Source: Psychrobacter sp. 1044 (GTDB lineage: Bacteria > Pseudomonadota > Gammaproteobacteria > Pseudomonadales > Moraxellaceae). From it: a stretch of 64,000 nucleotides of DNA. How positions within the stretch are numbered: the first letter of the stretch is position 1; every line of letters starts with the position of its first letter. Where the stretch lies: assembly GCF_904846525.1 (NCBI RefSeq), contig NZ_CAJHAZ010000001.1:124001-188000 (forward strand), given 5' to 3'. The notes under the pieces are model-generated. The model made no database searches, was not told the DNA's origin, and saw nothing but the letters and a program-made list of their open reading frames with translations. Both the position numbers and the translations under genes were made by a program. Shown here piece by piece: positions 8,122 to 17,728 of the stretch.

Positions 8122-10065
8122 TTAGCTCTCAAGCTCACTCCAACGCTCAAGCTTACTCATCATCTCATCTTCAATCGTCAGTAGGCGCTCACTTGCGGCA
8201 GTCGCTGCATTAACGTCAGTGGTGAACCATGAGCCATCTGCTAGTTTCTCTTGCAATTGGGCTTGTTCAGCTTCTAATGCAGCGATTTCTTTTGGTAAAT
8301 TGTCCAGTTCACGCTGTTCATTGAAATTGAGCTTTTTGGCAGCTTTGTTAGGTTTTGCTGCGGTTGTCTTATTGGTAACTTTACTGACAGTATTTGCATT
8401 ATTGGCTGGTGCTCTAGCCGCGTGGGCGGCTTGCTCGCGGTTTTTCTGTACCAAGTATTCTTGATAACCACCGACATACTCTTTGACGATACCTTTGCCG
8501 TCTTCATCTTGGTCAAATACCCAAGTAGAGGTAACGACATTGTCCATAAATGAGCGGTCATGGCTGATGAGCAAAATTGTACCGCCAAAGCTGGCGACTG
8601 ACTCTTCTAGTAGCTCAAGTGTCGCCATATCCAAGTCGTTGGTTGGCTCATCAAGTACCAGAATGTTGGCAGGCTTTAATAGCTGCTTGGCAAGTAGTAC
8701 GCGGTTACGTTCGCCACCTGATAGTGCTTTGACTGGGGTACGCGCACGCTCTGGGGCAAATAAGAAGTCTTGTAGATAGCTCATGATGTGTGTCTTACGA
8801 CCACCCACTTCTACAAAGTCTGAGCCTTCAGAGACGTTTTGCGCCACACTGGCTTCAAGGTCTAACTGATCGCGCAACTGGTCAAAGAAGGCAATTTTTA
8901 GATTGGTACCCAATTCGACACTACCAGTCTTGGTAACTTCGTCATCAGACATATCGAGTAGGGCTTTAATCAGTGTGGTTTTGCCCGCACCGTTGGGTCC
9001 GACAATGCCGATTTTATCGCCGCGCATAATAGTGGTCGTAAAGTTGTCAACCAATACGTTGCCATCATATTCAAGATGTAAGTTTTTGACTTTACAGACC
9101 AGCTTACCGCTTTTCTCGCCTTGACCCATCGTAATGTTCACATTACCCACTTGCTCACGGCGATCGCTACGCTCTTCACGCAATGCTTTTAGCTCACGGA
9201 CACGGCCTTCATTACGGGTACGACGGGCTTTGATACCTTGGCGAATCCAAACTTCTTCTTGCGCCAGTTTTTTATCAAAGTTGGCGTTATTTTTTTCTTC
9301 AGCGAGTAATTGCAGCTCTTTTAGCTCTTGATAGCGTGCATAGCCACCTTCGCCTTGAGTGACGTCATAGCTGGTCAATTGACCACGATCTAGCTCAATG
9401 ATGCGCGTCGATAGTTTATTGACAAATGCTCTATCGTGGGTCACGAATAGTAGGGTCAAACCTTGCCAATCCAATAAAAAGCGCTCTAGCCATTCAATAC
9501 TATCAACGTCTAAATGGTTGGTTGGTTCATCGAGCAGCAGTACATCAGGTTTGGTGACCAAGGAGCGTGCTAGTAGTACACGGCGCTTACGACCACCTGA
9601 TAATGAAGATAAATCATCATCTGGATCCAGCCCCATGGTTTTGATCAGGCGGGTGGCTTCTCGTTCTAAATCCCAACCGTGTACCGCATCGATATCATGC
9701 TGCAAGTCTGCCATACGCTCACAAGCATCCATGTCGCCATTAGCACATAAATCTGTTTGGGCATTGTAGTTGATAAGCAGCTCAGCCGTGCGGCTGCTAC
9801 CACCCATAACGATGTCTAGGATACGTCCGCTTGTCTCGGGAACGTCTTGTTCTAGCATCGCCACGCGCACGCTGCTATTGATGATGACTTCGCCGCTATC
9901 AGGTTGTAAGGTGCCGTTAATTAGCTTAAATAAGGTGGATTTGCCTTCGCCATTACGGCCAATTAAACAGACACGTTCACCTGCTTCAATAGCAAAATCA
10001 ATGCCATCAAGAACAGGAGCGACGCCAAAAGCAAGGTGGATATCTTTTAAATGTATCAGAGCCAT
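8122..10065 (-). CDS. uup: ABC-F family ATPase Uup
   Basis: A cytoplasmic ABC-F protein with two fused nucleotide-binding domains and no membrane segments. Family members act on ribosomes, and E. coli Uup also affects precise excision of transposons. Domain 1 has Walker A GRNGEGKS, signature LSGGRKRR and Walker B LLLDEPTNHLD. Domain 2 has GPNGAGKT, LSGGERNR and LVLDEPTNDLD. A charged linker joins them, and a C-terminal coiled-coil extension (about the last 90 residues) distinguishes Uup from EttA and YheS. I start at ATG 10065 (MALIHLKDIHL), where family homology begins, rather than the in-frame ATG at 10110. It is divergent from slyX. Confidence 0.9.
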   Translation of the reverse strand: MALIHLKDIHLAFGVAPVLDGIDFAIEAGERVCLIGRNGEGKSTLFKLINGTLQPDSGEVIINSSVRVAMLEQDVPETSGRILDIVMGGSSRTAELLINYNAQTDLCANGDMDACERMADLQHDIDAVHGWDLEREATRLIKTMGLDPDDDLSSLSGGRKRRVLLARSLVTKPDVLLLDEPTNHLDVDSIEWLERFLLDWQGLTLLFVTHDRAFVNKLSTRIIELDRGQLTSYDVTQGEGGYARYQELKELQLLAEEKNNANFDKKLAQEEVWIRQGIKARRTRNEGRVRELKALREERSDRREQVGNVNITMGQGEKSGKLVCKVKNLHLEYDGNVLVDNFTTTIMRGDKIGIVGPNGAGKTTLIKALLDMSDDEVTKTGSVELGTNLKIAFFDQLRDQLDLEASVAQNVSEGSDFVEVGGRKTHIMSYLQDFLFAPERARTPVKALSGGERNRVLLAKQLLKPANILVLDEPTNDLDMATLELLEESVASFGGTILLISHDRSFMDNVVTSTWVFDQDEDGKGIVKEYVGGYQEYLVQKNREQAAHAARAPANNANTVSKVTNKTTAAKPNKAAKKLNFNEQRELDNLPKEIAALEAEQAQLQEKLADGSWFTTDVNAATAASERLLTIEDEMMSKLERWSELES

Positions 10066-10306
10066 AGAATATCTTAAGCTTATATAATAGTGAGGTAGGG
10101 GTTGCTGCAAAATTGCGAGCAGTATAACATGCCATCACGTGACTGTAGTGAGCGTAAATGATTTTATCCGCACTATTTATGACTTTTGTTCAAGGTTGCT
10201 ATTTTATGAGGATCATCATCGTCTAATTGCTACTTTGTATCGGTCATCGAGCCATTTTATTAATGAATCCTACCAGTCTTATGTTTATGATAATTCAGAG
10301 AAAAAT

Positions 10307-10579
10307 ATGAATCAATTTAATCCTCAAGATAAGGCTCAGAACGAGGCTTTAGCTGTGCACACTGACCTACAAACTCAACAAGTCATTGATTTACAGATGA
10401 GTATGGCGCATCTAGAAATGACAGTAGAGCGACTCGATGAGGTGATTGCGCGGCAAGATAAAGATATTCAGACATTACAACGACAGTTGCAGCTAATTTA
10501 TAAACAAGTGGAAAGTCAGGATCCTGAAGGCGGCATTGCACCTTTTGATGTCATGGCGGAAAGACCCCCTCATTATTAA
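10307..10579 (+). CDS. slyX: SlyX family protein
   Basis: A 90-residue coiled-coil protein of the SlyX family, whose biochemical role is unknown. The core reads LQMSMAHLEMTVERLDEVIARQDKDI, continues with a QRQLQLIYKQ heptad region, and ends in a proline-rich tail with PPHY, the typical SlyX C-terminus. I start at ATG 10307 (MNQFNPQDK) because the 56 residues in front of it in the open frame show no family similarity. E. coli SlyX is about 72 residues, so this copy has a short N-terminal extension. Three 15-bp repeats begin at its stop codon. Confidence 0.8.
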   Translation: MNQFNPQDKAQNEALAVHTDLQTQQVIDLQMSMAHLEMTVERLDEVIARQDKDIQTLQRQLQLIYKQVESQDPEGGIAPFDVMAERPPHY

Positions 10580-10620
10580 TATCTGCAAAATTAATATCTG
10601 CAAAATTAATATCTGCAAAA
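10576..10620. repeat. Three tandem 15-bp repeats at the end of slyX
   Basis: The unit TTAATATCTGCAAAA occurs three times without mismatches (10576-10590, 10591-10605, 10606-10620). The first copy includes the slyX stop codon. It is probably a slippage-generated minisatellite; no regulatory function can be seen. Confidence 0.9.
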
Positions 10621-10815
10621 ACTAAATGGTTGAAAATTTATAACTATTATATCCGCATTGTGAGATACAGATACTGTTCAGTCATAATCAGGAAATAATG
10701 TGTTTTTGCAGTTGTTTTAATGTTCGAAAATCATTACTATCCTCCACCTCGGATGCTGCTTGCTTATTAAAATTAAGTAAAGTAGTAAAACAATGCGGAC
10801 GTTTGGAGATACATA

Positions 10816-12210
10816 ATGCGCGCAAATTTTCATTTGAAAACTCTCACAGTAGCTGTTGCTGCTCTTTCTATTGCTAGCGTTGCTAGTGCTGCTGGTCTTG
10901 ATCGTTCAGGTCAAGATATCACTGCATTCTTACAAGATGGCACCTACGCCGAATCTGTTTATACTTATATCGATGCCGATGTGAGTGGTAAAGACTTGTC
11001 AGGCAATAAGCTCAATGATATCGCAGAGTCTTATGATTTTTTTCGTTATGGTGTAAAAGCAGATATTAACGACACGTTTAGCATCGGTATTTTATATGAT
11101 GAGCCTTTTGGTGCCGCTGCGGATTATAACGGTCAAAACGATTTCGTTACCGAAAGTGATCGTGACGCTATCATTCAAGACTTTACAAAAAAACCTAATA
11201 TTACCGAAGCTTATGTCGATAACGTATTAATACCACAATTGCAAGGGGCGCTTGCTCCAGGTAATCCAGGTGGTCTAACTGCTGAGCAGTTACAAGCCGC
11301 TCAAGGTCAGCTTATTGGTCTTGAAGCCGCTAAAGGTCTTGCAGCAGTGGCGGGTGAAGCGACGCAAGTAGAAGTACGTACTGAGAGTATTACTGGTATT
11401 CTTGGTGCTAAATTTGGTGCTAACAAAGAGTTTCAAGCTTATGGTGGTCCAGTGGCTCAGCGCGTAAAGGCAGATGTAAAATTGCGCGGTGATGCATACA
11501 GTTCAGCCAAGGGTTATACCACTCACATCAGTAATGACCAAGACTATGGCTGGATCGCTGGTATGGCTTATAGCAAGCCTGAAATTGCACTTAAAGCTGC
11601 TTTGACGTATCGCTCTGAAATCAAGCATAATGCAAAAGCTTTTGAGACTTTTCCAATTGCTACGGCTGCAGGTGCTACCGCTGGTCTAGCGTTGCCGACT
11701 ACCAGACATTCTGATATTGAAATCAACACGCCAGAATCAGTCAACTTTGATTTCCAGACAGGTATCAATCCTACCATGCTAGCTACTGCTAAAGTCCGTT
11801 GGGTGCCATGGAGTGATTTTGCTATCGTACCGTCACTATACAATGATGTCAGTAAAGTATCGACAAAAGATGATGAAGGCTTGGCATTAGTTAGTTACGA
11901 TGAAGATCAATGGCAAGTTGAGCTGGGTCTCGCTAAGCGCATGACGCCAGCATTAGCAGTGACAGGTACTGTCGGTTGGGATAGTGGTGCTGGTAACCCT
12001 GTAACCTCGCTAGGTCCTATCGAAGGCTACTACAGTGCTGGTTTGGGTGCCAAGTACAATGTGACTGAAAACTGGGCAGTATCAGCTGGTGGTAAATATC
12101 TATGGTTCGGTGATGCTAAAGGCCAAATTCCGACTAAAGCCGTGGTTAGTAACTTTGAAGACAACGATGGTTTTGCACTTGGCGTGAAGCTTTCTTACCA
12201 AGCAAACTAA
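10816..12210 (+). CDS. FadL/OmpP1-family outer-membrane transport protein, copy 1
   Basis: A 464-residue outer-membrane beta-barrel of the FadL/TodX family, which takes up long-chain fatty acids and other hydrophobic compounds. A signal peptide ends at ASA (about residue 26). The mature N-terminus AAGLDRSGQDITAFLQDG matches the FadL plug region. The C-terminal half has alternating amphipathic strands (GWDSGAGNPVTSLGPIEGYY, ENWAVSAGGKYLWFGDA) and the barrel ends near LGVKLSYQ. GGAGATACATA precedes the ATG. It has its own terminator and a close tandem paralogue at 12616 with a related leader, so the two are probably separately transcribed. Substrate cannot be read from sequence. Confidence 0.85.
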   Translation: MRANFHLKTLTVAVAALSIASVASAAGLDRSGQDITAFLQDGTYAESVYTYIDADVSGKDLSGNKLNDIAESYDFFRYGVKADINDTFSIGILYDEPFGAAADYNGQNDFVTESDRDAIIQDFTKKPNITEAYVDNVLIPQLQGALAPGNPGGLTAEQLQAAQGQLIGLEAAKGLAAVAGEATQVEVRTESITGILGAKFGANKEFQAYGGPVAQRVKADVKLRGDAYSSAKGYTTHISNDQDYGWIAGMAYSKPEIALKAALTYRSEIKHNAKAFETFPIATAAGATAGLALPTTRHSDIEINTPESVNFDFQTGINPTMLATAKVRWVPWSDFAIVPSLYNDVSKVSTKDDEGLALVSYDEDQWQVELGLAKRMTPALAVTGTVGWDSGAGNPVTSLGPIEGYYSAGLGAKYNVTENWAVSAGGKYLWFGDAKGQIPTKAVVSNFEDNDGFALGVKLSYQAN

Positions 12211-12255
12211 TGTGATGTGTCATTTGCTAAGTTATAAATCCATAGTCTAGATAAT

Positions 12256-12285
12256 AAAAAGCGATCCTGATTGGGTCGCTTTTTT
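12256..12285 (+). terminator. Rho-independent terminator after FadL copy 1
   Basis: AAAAAGCGA pairs with TCGCTTTTT around a short CC..GG-closed loop, followed by TTTTTT. The same stem (GCGATCC...GGGTCGC) recurs after the second copy, showing that the duplication included the terminator. Confidence 0.85.
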
Positions 12286-12615
12286 ATGCCAGTGTATTTA
12301 AGTTTAATAAAGGATTAGAGTATTTTAGAATTATTAAGTTATAACAGATAAGGATCTGCCTGCTATCTCTAAAAAATGCTGATAGCAATTTAAAAAATAT
12401 CAGAATGAAAAACTAGATATTAGTTTTGTACGTGTATCTTATTTGTACTGTCCAGTCATATTCGAGAAATAAAGCACTTTAATTGTTGTTTTAGTGTCAA
12501 AAAGGCATTAGTATTCATCTCAGGACACGACTTTTATAATCATAAAGTTATGCGCAGCAATGCTACATATTGATTATTTAAGTAGTAAAACAACAAGGAC
12601 GTTTGGAGATACACA
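12286..12615. other. Leader region of FadL copy 2, duplicated from copy 1
   Basis: The 180 bp before each FadL gene are related: TACTGT(T/C)CAGTCATA at 10672 and 12447, a GAAATAA block, TTGTTTTA, and the 3' segment GGACGTTTGGAGATACA directly before both ATGs. No ORF is visible. Both genes probably share the same kind of control, but I could not name a regulator from the conserved blocks. Confidence 0.6.
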
Positions 12616-14112
12616 ATGCGCAACACTTTTCATTTAAAAACCCTTGCAGTAGCGATTGCCGCTTTTTCTGTAGCTAGCGTAACCAATGCTGCTGGTCTTG
12701 ACCGTTCAGGTCAGGATGTCACAGCCTTCCTCCAAGATGGCACCTATGCTGAAGCTGTTTACACCTATATCGATGCTGATGTTAGTGGTTATGATAGCGC
12801 CAATAACGTTCCTACTAATAACACCTATGTTAGAGGTGATAAGACTGGCGATATCGCTGAATATTATGATTTCTTTCGTTATGGTGTAAAAACAGATATC
12901 AATGAAACCTTTAGTGTTGGTATCTTATATGATGAGCCCTTTGGCGCAGCAGCGAAATATACTGGTGATAACAATTTTGTGTCGAAAGGCGATATTAATG
13001 CTTCAATAACTCAGTTAACGGGTGGCCAGTTTGACGCCAACACTCTTGGCCCTGCAATTCAAGGTTTGACACAGCAGGCTCAAGCAGCAGGTGCGGAAGC
13101 GCAACGACTTGGACAATTAGCTGCAACAGCTACAGACCCTCAAGTCGCACAAGGTCTTGCACAACAAGCTCAAGCTCAAGCAGCAGCAGCGCAAGGTTTT
13201 GTGAATCAGGCCACTGGTCTCGGTACAGCAAATGCGATAGCACAAGCAGAAGCAGCTAATGCAGGAGAAGGCACTAACGTTGAAGTACGTAGTAATAGTC
13301 TGACAGCCATTCTTGGCGCAAAATTTGGTGCCAATAAAGAGTTTCAAGTATACGGTGGTCCAGTCGCTCAGCGTATTGAGTCTGAAGTGAAACTACGAGG
13401 TTTGGCTTATGGTCCTGCTACTGGCTATACCTCACGTAACAGCCCTGATATGGACTATGGTTATATAGCCGGTATTGCTTATAGCAAACCTGAAATTGCC
13501 TTAAAAGCAGCACTGACCTATCGCTCTGAAATTGATCACAACATGAAAGTGGCTGAAACCTATCCTTTAGCTGGCGTTATAGCTGGTGATCCAGCTGCAG
13601 CCAATCGCACCAGTAATATGGAAATTACTACTCCTAAATCCGTAAACTTTGATTTTCAAACCGGTATTAACCCAACGACGTTAGCAACTGCAAAAGTGCG
13701 CTGGGTACCTTGGGGTGACTTTAAGATTACGCCGCCACTATATAATGAGGTTAGTAAAAGATCTTATGGACCTGATGGTTTGAACTTGGTTGAGTACGAA
13801 GAGGATCAATGGCAAGTAGAGCTTGGTCTAGCCAAGCGTGTTGCGCCAGCACTTGCAATTAGTGGTACCGTTGGTTGGGATAGTGGTGCTGGTAACCCTG
13901 TCACCTCGTTAGGTCCTATCGAAGGCTATTACAGCGCTGGTTTGGGTGCAAAGTATAACGTGACAGAAAACTGGGCAGTATCAGCGGGTGGTAAATACTT
14001 ATGGTTCGGCGATGCCCAAGGTGTATTGCCAAGTGACAAAATTGTTGGTGACTTTCAAGACAATGATGGATATATCTTCGGTGTGAAATTGTCTTACCAA
14101 GATACTAAATAA
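12616..14112 (+). CDS. FadL/OmpP1-family outer-membrane transport protein, copy 2
   Basis: A 498-residue paralogue of the protein at 10816, with the same signal peptide (cleaved after TNA) and plug sequence AAGLDRSGQDVTAFLQDG. The C-terminal barrel strands are nearly identical. The main difference is an expanded Ala/Gln-rich segment at about residues 144-220 (for example LAQQAQAQAAAAQGF), where copy 1 has a shorter and different loop. This segment lies between conserved strands and is predicted to be extracellular and helical. Its own terminator follows. Recent duplication with loop diversification is the simplest reading; a different ligand or phage-exposed surface is possible. Confidence 0.85.
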   Translation: MRNTFHLKTLAVAIAAFSVASVTNAAGLDRSGQDVTAFLQDGTYAEAVYTYIDADVSGYDSANNVPTNNTYVRGDKTGDIAEYYDFFRYGVKTDINETFSVGILYDEPFGAAAKYTGDNNFVSKGDINASITQLTGGQFDANTLGPAIQGLTQQAQAAGAEAQRLGQLAATATDPQVAQGLAQQAQAQAAAAQGFVNQATGLGTANAIAQAEAANAGEGTNVEVRSNSLTAILGAKFGANKEFQVYGGPVAQRIESEVKLRGLAYGPATGYTSRNSPDMDYGYIAGIAYSKPEIALKAALTYRSEIDHNMKVAETYPLAGVIAGDPAAANRTSNMEITTPKSVNFDFQTGINPTTLATAKVRWVPWGDFKITPPLYNEVSKRSYGPDGLNLVEYEEDQWQVELGLAKRVAPALAISGTVGWDSGAGNPVTSLGPIEGYYSAGLGAKYNVTENWAVSAGGKYLWFGDAQGVLPSDKIVGDFQDNDGYIFGVKLSYQDTK

Positions 14113-14140
14113 TACGCATATTTAGCAGTACTAATACATA

Positions 14141-14173
14141 AAAAAAGCGATCCGTGATGGGTCGCTTTTTTTA
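14141..14173 (+). terminator. Rho-independent terminator after FadL copy 2
   Basis: Stem AAAAAAGCGATCC with GGGTCGCTTTTTTT, closed by a GTGAT loop. Near copy of the terminator after the first FadL gene. Confidence 0.85.
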
Positions 14174-14878
14174 TCGGTGTTCGAAATAGAAATTGATATA
14201 AAAGAACATTAAATCAACGACTTTAAAGTGTGCATAAAAGTTTTTAGCAAAATAATAAATTTATTTGACAGCTTTTTTTAGACGATTTCTAAGACGGCAG
14301 TGATTGGTTTCTTGCCCGCAATTAAACGATATTTGCCTCAAACATAAGCCACAACATCATTGAGTTATTACGATCATAAGTATATTTCAGCTGAAATATA
14401 TGCTTCTTGAAACGCACTTAAGTCCAAGACTCATTGACCTCTCAGCGCTAATAGTGTGTCATCTTATAAATGATCTTATATATCGATGACCCTATGGTGC
14501 TCGGTATTGTGCCAGCGCTAATGGATATCATAACCGCCATACCTCTAACTCTTTAGCCTCGCTGAGGTAGTTCTGATTATTCACTTATCTTTGATATTTG
14601 AGGCGCATTATAAATTTATTCAGTAGCATATCTTACACTAACAAGTTAGATGATTAATGACATAGCATAAGTGGCTACAAGCGTGATGATTGAGTGAAAA
14701 GTTAACACCTGAATTATGAAATGTTATAGCGCTATTAGCTAAGTATGAGATCTCTAATAGAAATAACCATAGCTTACTTATGTACTAATGTCCTAGGTAT
14801 TGTATTTAATAGTCATCAATAAAAAACCTCACCAATAGATGGCGAGGTTTTTTTATAGTAATAATTATATCGATAAGC
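14174..14878. other. Long intergenic region between FadL copy 2 and putP
   Basis: About 700 bp with no supported gene. It contains a perfect 20-bp palindrome, TATATTTCAG/CTGAAATATA (14381-14400), and the putP terminator at its right end. The rest is AT-rich with stops in all frames. It lies between convergent genes, so long promoter regions are not expected here, which makes its size unexplained. Confidence 0.6.
14821..14854. terminator. Bidirectional terminator downstream of putP
   Basis: AAAAAACCTC(A)CC pairs with GG(C)GAGGTTTTTTT around an AATAGAT loop. T runs exist on both strands, so it can end putP (minus) and any readthrough from the FadL genes (plus). Confidence 0.85.
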
Positions 14879-16378
14879 TTATTTATTTAAATTGAGTTCC
14901 ATTTCTTTAAATTTCGCAGTAACAGAGGCTTTTGGACCGCCTGTCATGATACTTACCGCAAAAATGGCGATTGTACTTAAGATAAAGCCCGGAACGATAG
15001 CATATAACCAGCTATTGAGTGCCATGCCGTTCATCTGGAAAGGACCATAAATCCATAGAATAACCGTCAATGCACCAACGACCATACCAGCAACTGCACC
15101 GTTACGGTTCATACCGCGCCAGATTAGGCTGAAAATAACCAACGGTCCAAATGCGGCACCAAACCCTGCCCAAGCATTAGAAACCAAATTCAATACTGAG
15201 CTTTCTGGATTAGACGCCAGTAAAATGGCAACAACGGCGACAATGATTACGGAAATGCGGCCGACCAATACTTGACGTGCCTCAGGTGCATCTTGATCAA
15301 AAAACAACTTATAGACATCTTTAGTCAATGAGCTTGATACCACCAATAGCTGTGATGAGATGGTACTCATAATCGCAGCTAAAATTGCAGCTAATAAGAA
15401 GCCTGAAACCAATGGATGGAATAAAAACTGCGTAAATACTAAAAATATGGTCTCAGGATCATCTAAAGTCATCGCTGTCTTTTGAACATACGCACGACCA
15501 GCAAAACCTGTCATCAGTGCTCCAATAAGGCTGACAATCATCCAGCTCATACCGATGTTACGGGCAGTAGGGACATCTTTGACTGAGCGAATGGCCATAA
15601 AACGTACAATGATGTGTGGCTGACCAAAATAACCCAAACCCCATGCCATCAATGACACAATGCCAAGGATACTCATACCATTAGTAATGTTAAGCAAGCT
15701 TGGATCGATATTTCTAACCGCTTGAGTGGTGGCTGAAATACCACCCAGATCAGTGAAAGCGACGACAGGAACAATGACCATCGCAAATAGCATGATGATA
15801 CCCTGTACAAAGTCAGTCATTGAAACAGCTAAGAAACCACCGAATAACGTATAAGCGACAACAACGCCAGCGGTGACCCATAGACCAGTGCTATAAGAAA
15901 GATTCAGTGAGCTTTCGAAGAGTTTACCACCGCCTACTAGGCTTGCAGCAGTATAAACCGTGAAGAATAAAATGATAACCACGGCTGAGATAACACGTAG
16001 CATGTGCGACTTATCTTCGAAGCGGTTGGCGAAATAATCGGGTAGAGTGATGGCATTGTCAGCCACTTCGGTATAAACGCGAAGACGCGGTGCCACGATA
16101 AGGTAGTTTAAAAATGCACCAAGTGTCAAACCAAGTGCGATCCATATACTCACGACACCGTCAGCATACATATAGCCGGGCAAGCCAAGTAGTAACCAAC
16201 CTGACATATCTGATGCACCTGCCGATAGTGCAGTGACTGCTGGACCTAAACTGCGTCCTCCTAACATATAGCCTTCAGTATCATTGGCTTGCTTAAAGTA
16301 AGCGTAAATGCCAATACCAATCATCACTAAAAAATAGGCGCCAAGTGATACCAGCACGCCACTAGAAACTCCGTTCAT
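14879..16378 (-). CDS. putP: Sodium/proline symporter PutP
   Basis: A 499-residue inner-membrane transporter of the solute:sodium symporter family that imports L-proline with Na+. About 13 hydrophobic helices are visible. The family signature GGRSLGPAVTALSAGASDMSGWLLLGLPG is at about residues 41-69 and contains the Ser and Asp residues known for Na+ and proline binding in E. coli PutP. Length matches the E. coli protein (502 aa). It stands alone on the minus strand with its own terminator and no putA next to it. Proline is also a common osmoprotectant in marine and cold-adapted relatives, so osmotic use is possible. Confidence 0.92.
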   Translation of the reverse strand: MNGVSSGVLVSLGAYFLVMIGIGIYAYFKQANDTEGYMLGGRSLGPAVTALSAGASDMSGWLLLGLPGYMYADGVVSIWIALGLTLGAFLNYLIVAPRLRVYTEVADNAITLPDYFANRFEDKSHMLRVISAVVIILFFTVYTAASLVGGGKLFESSLNLSYSTGLWVTAGVVVAYTLFGGFLAVSMTDFVQGIIMLFAMVIVPVVAFTDLGGISATTQAVRNIDPSLLNITNGMSILGIVSLMAWGLGYFGQPHIIVRFMAIRSVKDVPTARNIGMSWMIVSLIGALMTGFAGRAYVQKTAMTLDDPETIFLVFTQFLFHPLVSGFLLAAILAAIMSTISSQLLVVSSSLTKDVYKLFFDQDAPEARQVLVGRISVIIVAVVAILLASNPESSVLNLVSNAWAGFGAAFGPLVIFSLIWRGMNRNGAVAGMVVGALTVILWIYGPFQMNGMALNSWLYAIVPGFILSTIAIFAVSIMTGGPKASVTAKFKEMELNLNK

Positions 16379-16855
16379 ATAAATTGTCCTTAACCAACAT
16401 GGTTGGCGGTAATTATTTTAACTATAAAGATTAAGTGTTATAAGACGATGTCCCAAACAATATCTAAAGACGAAAAAAGCCATTAAGTAGGACATAATGG
16501 CTTTTATTCAATATCTGCTGTTAGTTTTATATGATTGATGCTGTTCTAGGGCTAATACGAATTCGCAGTGCTTAGAGATCAATAAAAATGCCATAGTACA
16601 TCATATCGATTGCTCGCATTTGCGACTCATTTATCAGTATCGGCCACCTATATAACCAATCATTTAAAACCATTAAACCTACTGTTAACCATCATATATT
16701 ACTCGAAGTGTTCAATATATGACTATCAGTGTTCTTATAGTAAATTTTTGTTATAAAAACAACGTCAAGCGTATTATAACGCATGAGGGTCATAAATGCG
16801 AATAGCGTGCTTTTTAGATTCCATAGCACGCTCTAATCCTCATTTAGCGAGAGTC
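16379..16855. other. Intergenic region between putP and the LysR gene, with a terminator
   Basis: On the minus strand, GCCATTA/TAATGGC (16479-16485 with 16495-16501) followed by a run of six T residues forms a good terminator for transcription coming from the LysR gene. A further 7-bp inverted repeat, AGCGTGC/GCACGCT (16804-16810 with 16826-16832), lies close to the LysR stop and has no T run. The putP promoter should lie within about 200 bp of 16378, but no clear -35/-10 pair stands out. No ORF is supported. Confidence 0.55.
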
Positions 16856-17728
16856 TTATTCAATAGGCGCTAACAAGTCTAACAAAGCTGTAACGCTGCT
16901 AGATTGCGTCAATTTCGGATTGATAACCACACCCAAATAGCGCTGTAACTCTATATTGTCTGCCATATCGATACGTTCTAAATCCTGACTGATCATGGTT
17001 TGCGGTAATACAGACCATCCCAGACCAACAGAAACCAGCATGCGAATAGACTCAAGAGGATTGGTGCTCATCGTGGCATAAGGTTTCAGATTGTGCTTGG
17101 CGAATTCAGCCAAGGTAATTTGACTGGTAAAGGTGTTGGCAGACGGTAAAATAGCAGGATAGCGTGCCAATTGCTCTAGTGTCACATTAGATTTGGTCGC
17201 TAAAGGCGATAGCGTACCTGTCATAAAGTAAAGAGGGTCTGACCATAGCGTATGATAGGTCAAGCGCTTATCATAAACGGGCGGCAATGTTAAAAATGCT
17301 AATGATAAATCGCCATCGAGTACGGCTTTGTGCGCTTTTTCTGAATCGACGAAATGTACTTCTAGTTGTACGGCAGGATAAGCTTGGATAAAATGCTTAA
17401 GTACAGGTGCTAAATGGTGCAAGCCAATATGATGACTGGTGCCGATCACTAATTTACCAGATACGATATGCTGAGAGTGTTGCAGATTAATCTTAAAATT
17501 CTCATAATCTTCTAGCCACCGCTTGGCATGCGGCAGCATTTCATTGGCTGCTTGGGTTGGTACAATGCCGCGTCCCACCGTATCAAACAAAGTAATGTTG
17601 AATTCATCTTCCAAATTTTTGATGCGTTTACTGACGGCAGGCTGTGTGATAAACAGTTTTTCTGCGGCACCTGAGATGCTGCCAGTGTGCATAACGGTAA
17701 CGAATGTCGTCAAGTTTGTGGTGTTCAA
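16856..17728 (-). CDS. LysR-family transcriptional regulator, divergent from leuC
   Basis: A 290-residue LysR-type regulator: an N-terminal winged helix (GSISGAAEKLFITQPAVSKRIKNLEDEF at residues 18-45) followed by a two-lobe effector domain. I place the start at TTG 17728 because AAGGA lies 6 nt upstream and family homology begins there (LNTTNLTTFVTVMHTGS). The longer frame from 17818 adds 30 residues unlike the family. It is transcribed away from leuC with a 411-bp spacer; in related genera a LysR gene in this place is often linked to leucine or sulfur/cysteine control. The actual target is inference from position. A CysB-like role is an alternative. Confidence 0.8.
   Translation of the reverse strand: MNTTNLTTFVTVMHTGSISGAAEKLFITQPAVSKRIKNLEDEFNITLFDTVGRGIVPTQAANEMLPHAKRWLEDYENFKINLQHSQHIVSGKLVIGTSHHIGLHHLAPVLKHFIQAYPAVQLEVHFVDSEKAHKAVLDGDLSLAFLTLPPVYDKRLTYHTLWSDPLYFMTGTLSPLATKSNVTLEQLARYPAILPSANTFTSQITLAEFAKHNLKPYATMSTNPLESIRMLVSVGLGWSVLPQTMISQDLERIDMADNIELQRYLGVVINPKLTQSSSVTALLDLLAPIE

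Noticed and set aside
9398..10087. Two long plus-strand ORFs opposite uup
   Set aside because: They lie wholly inside the well-supported uup gene, show no domain and arise from its codon bias.
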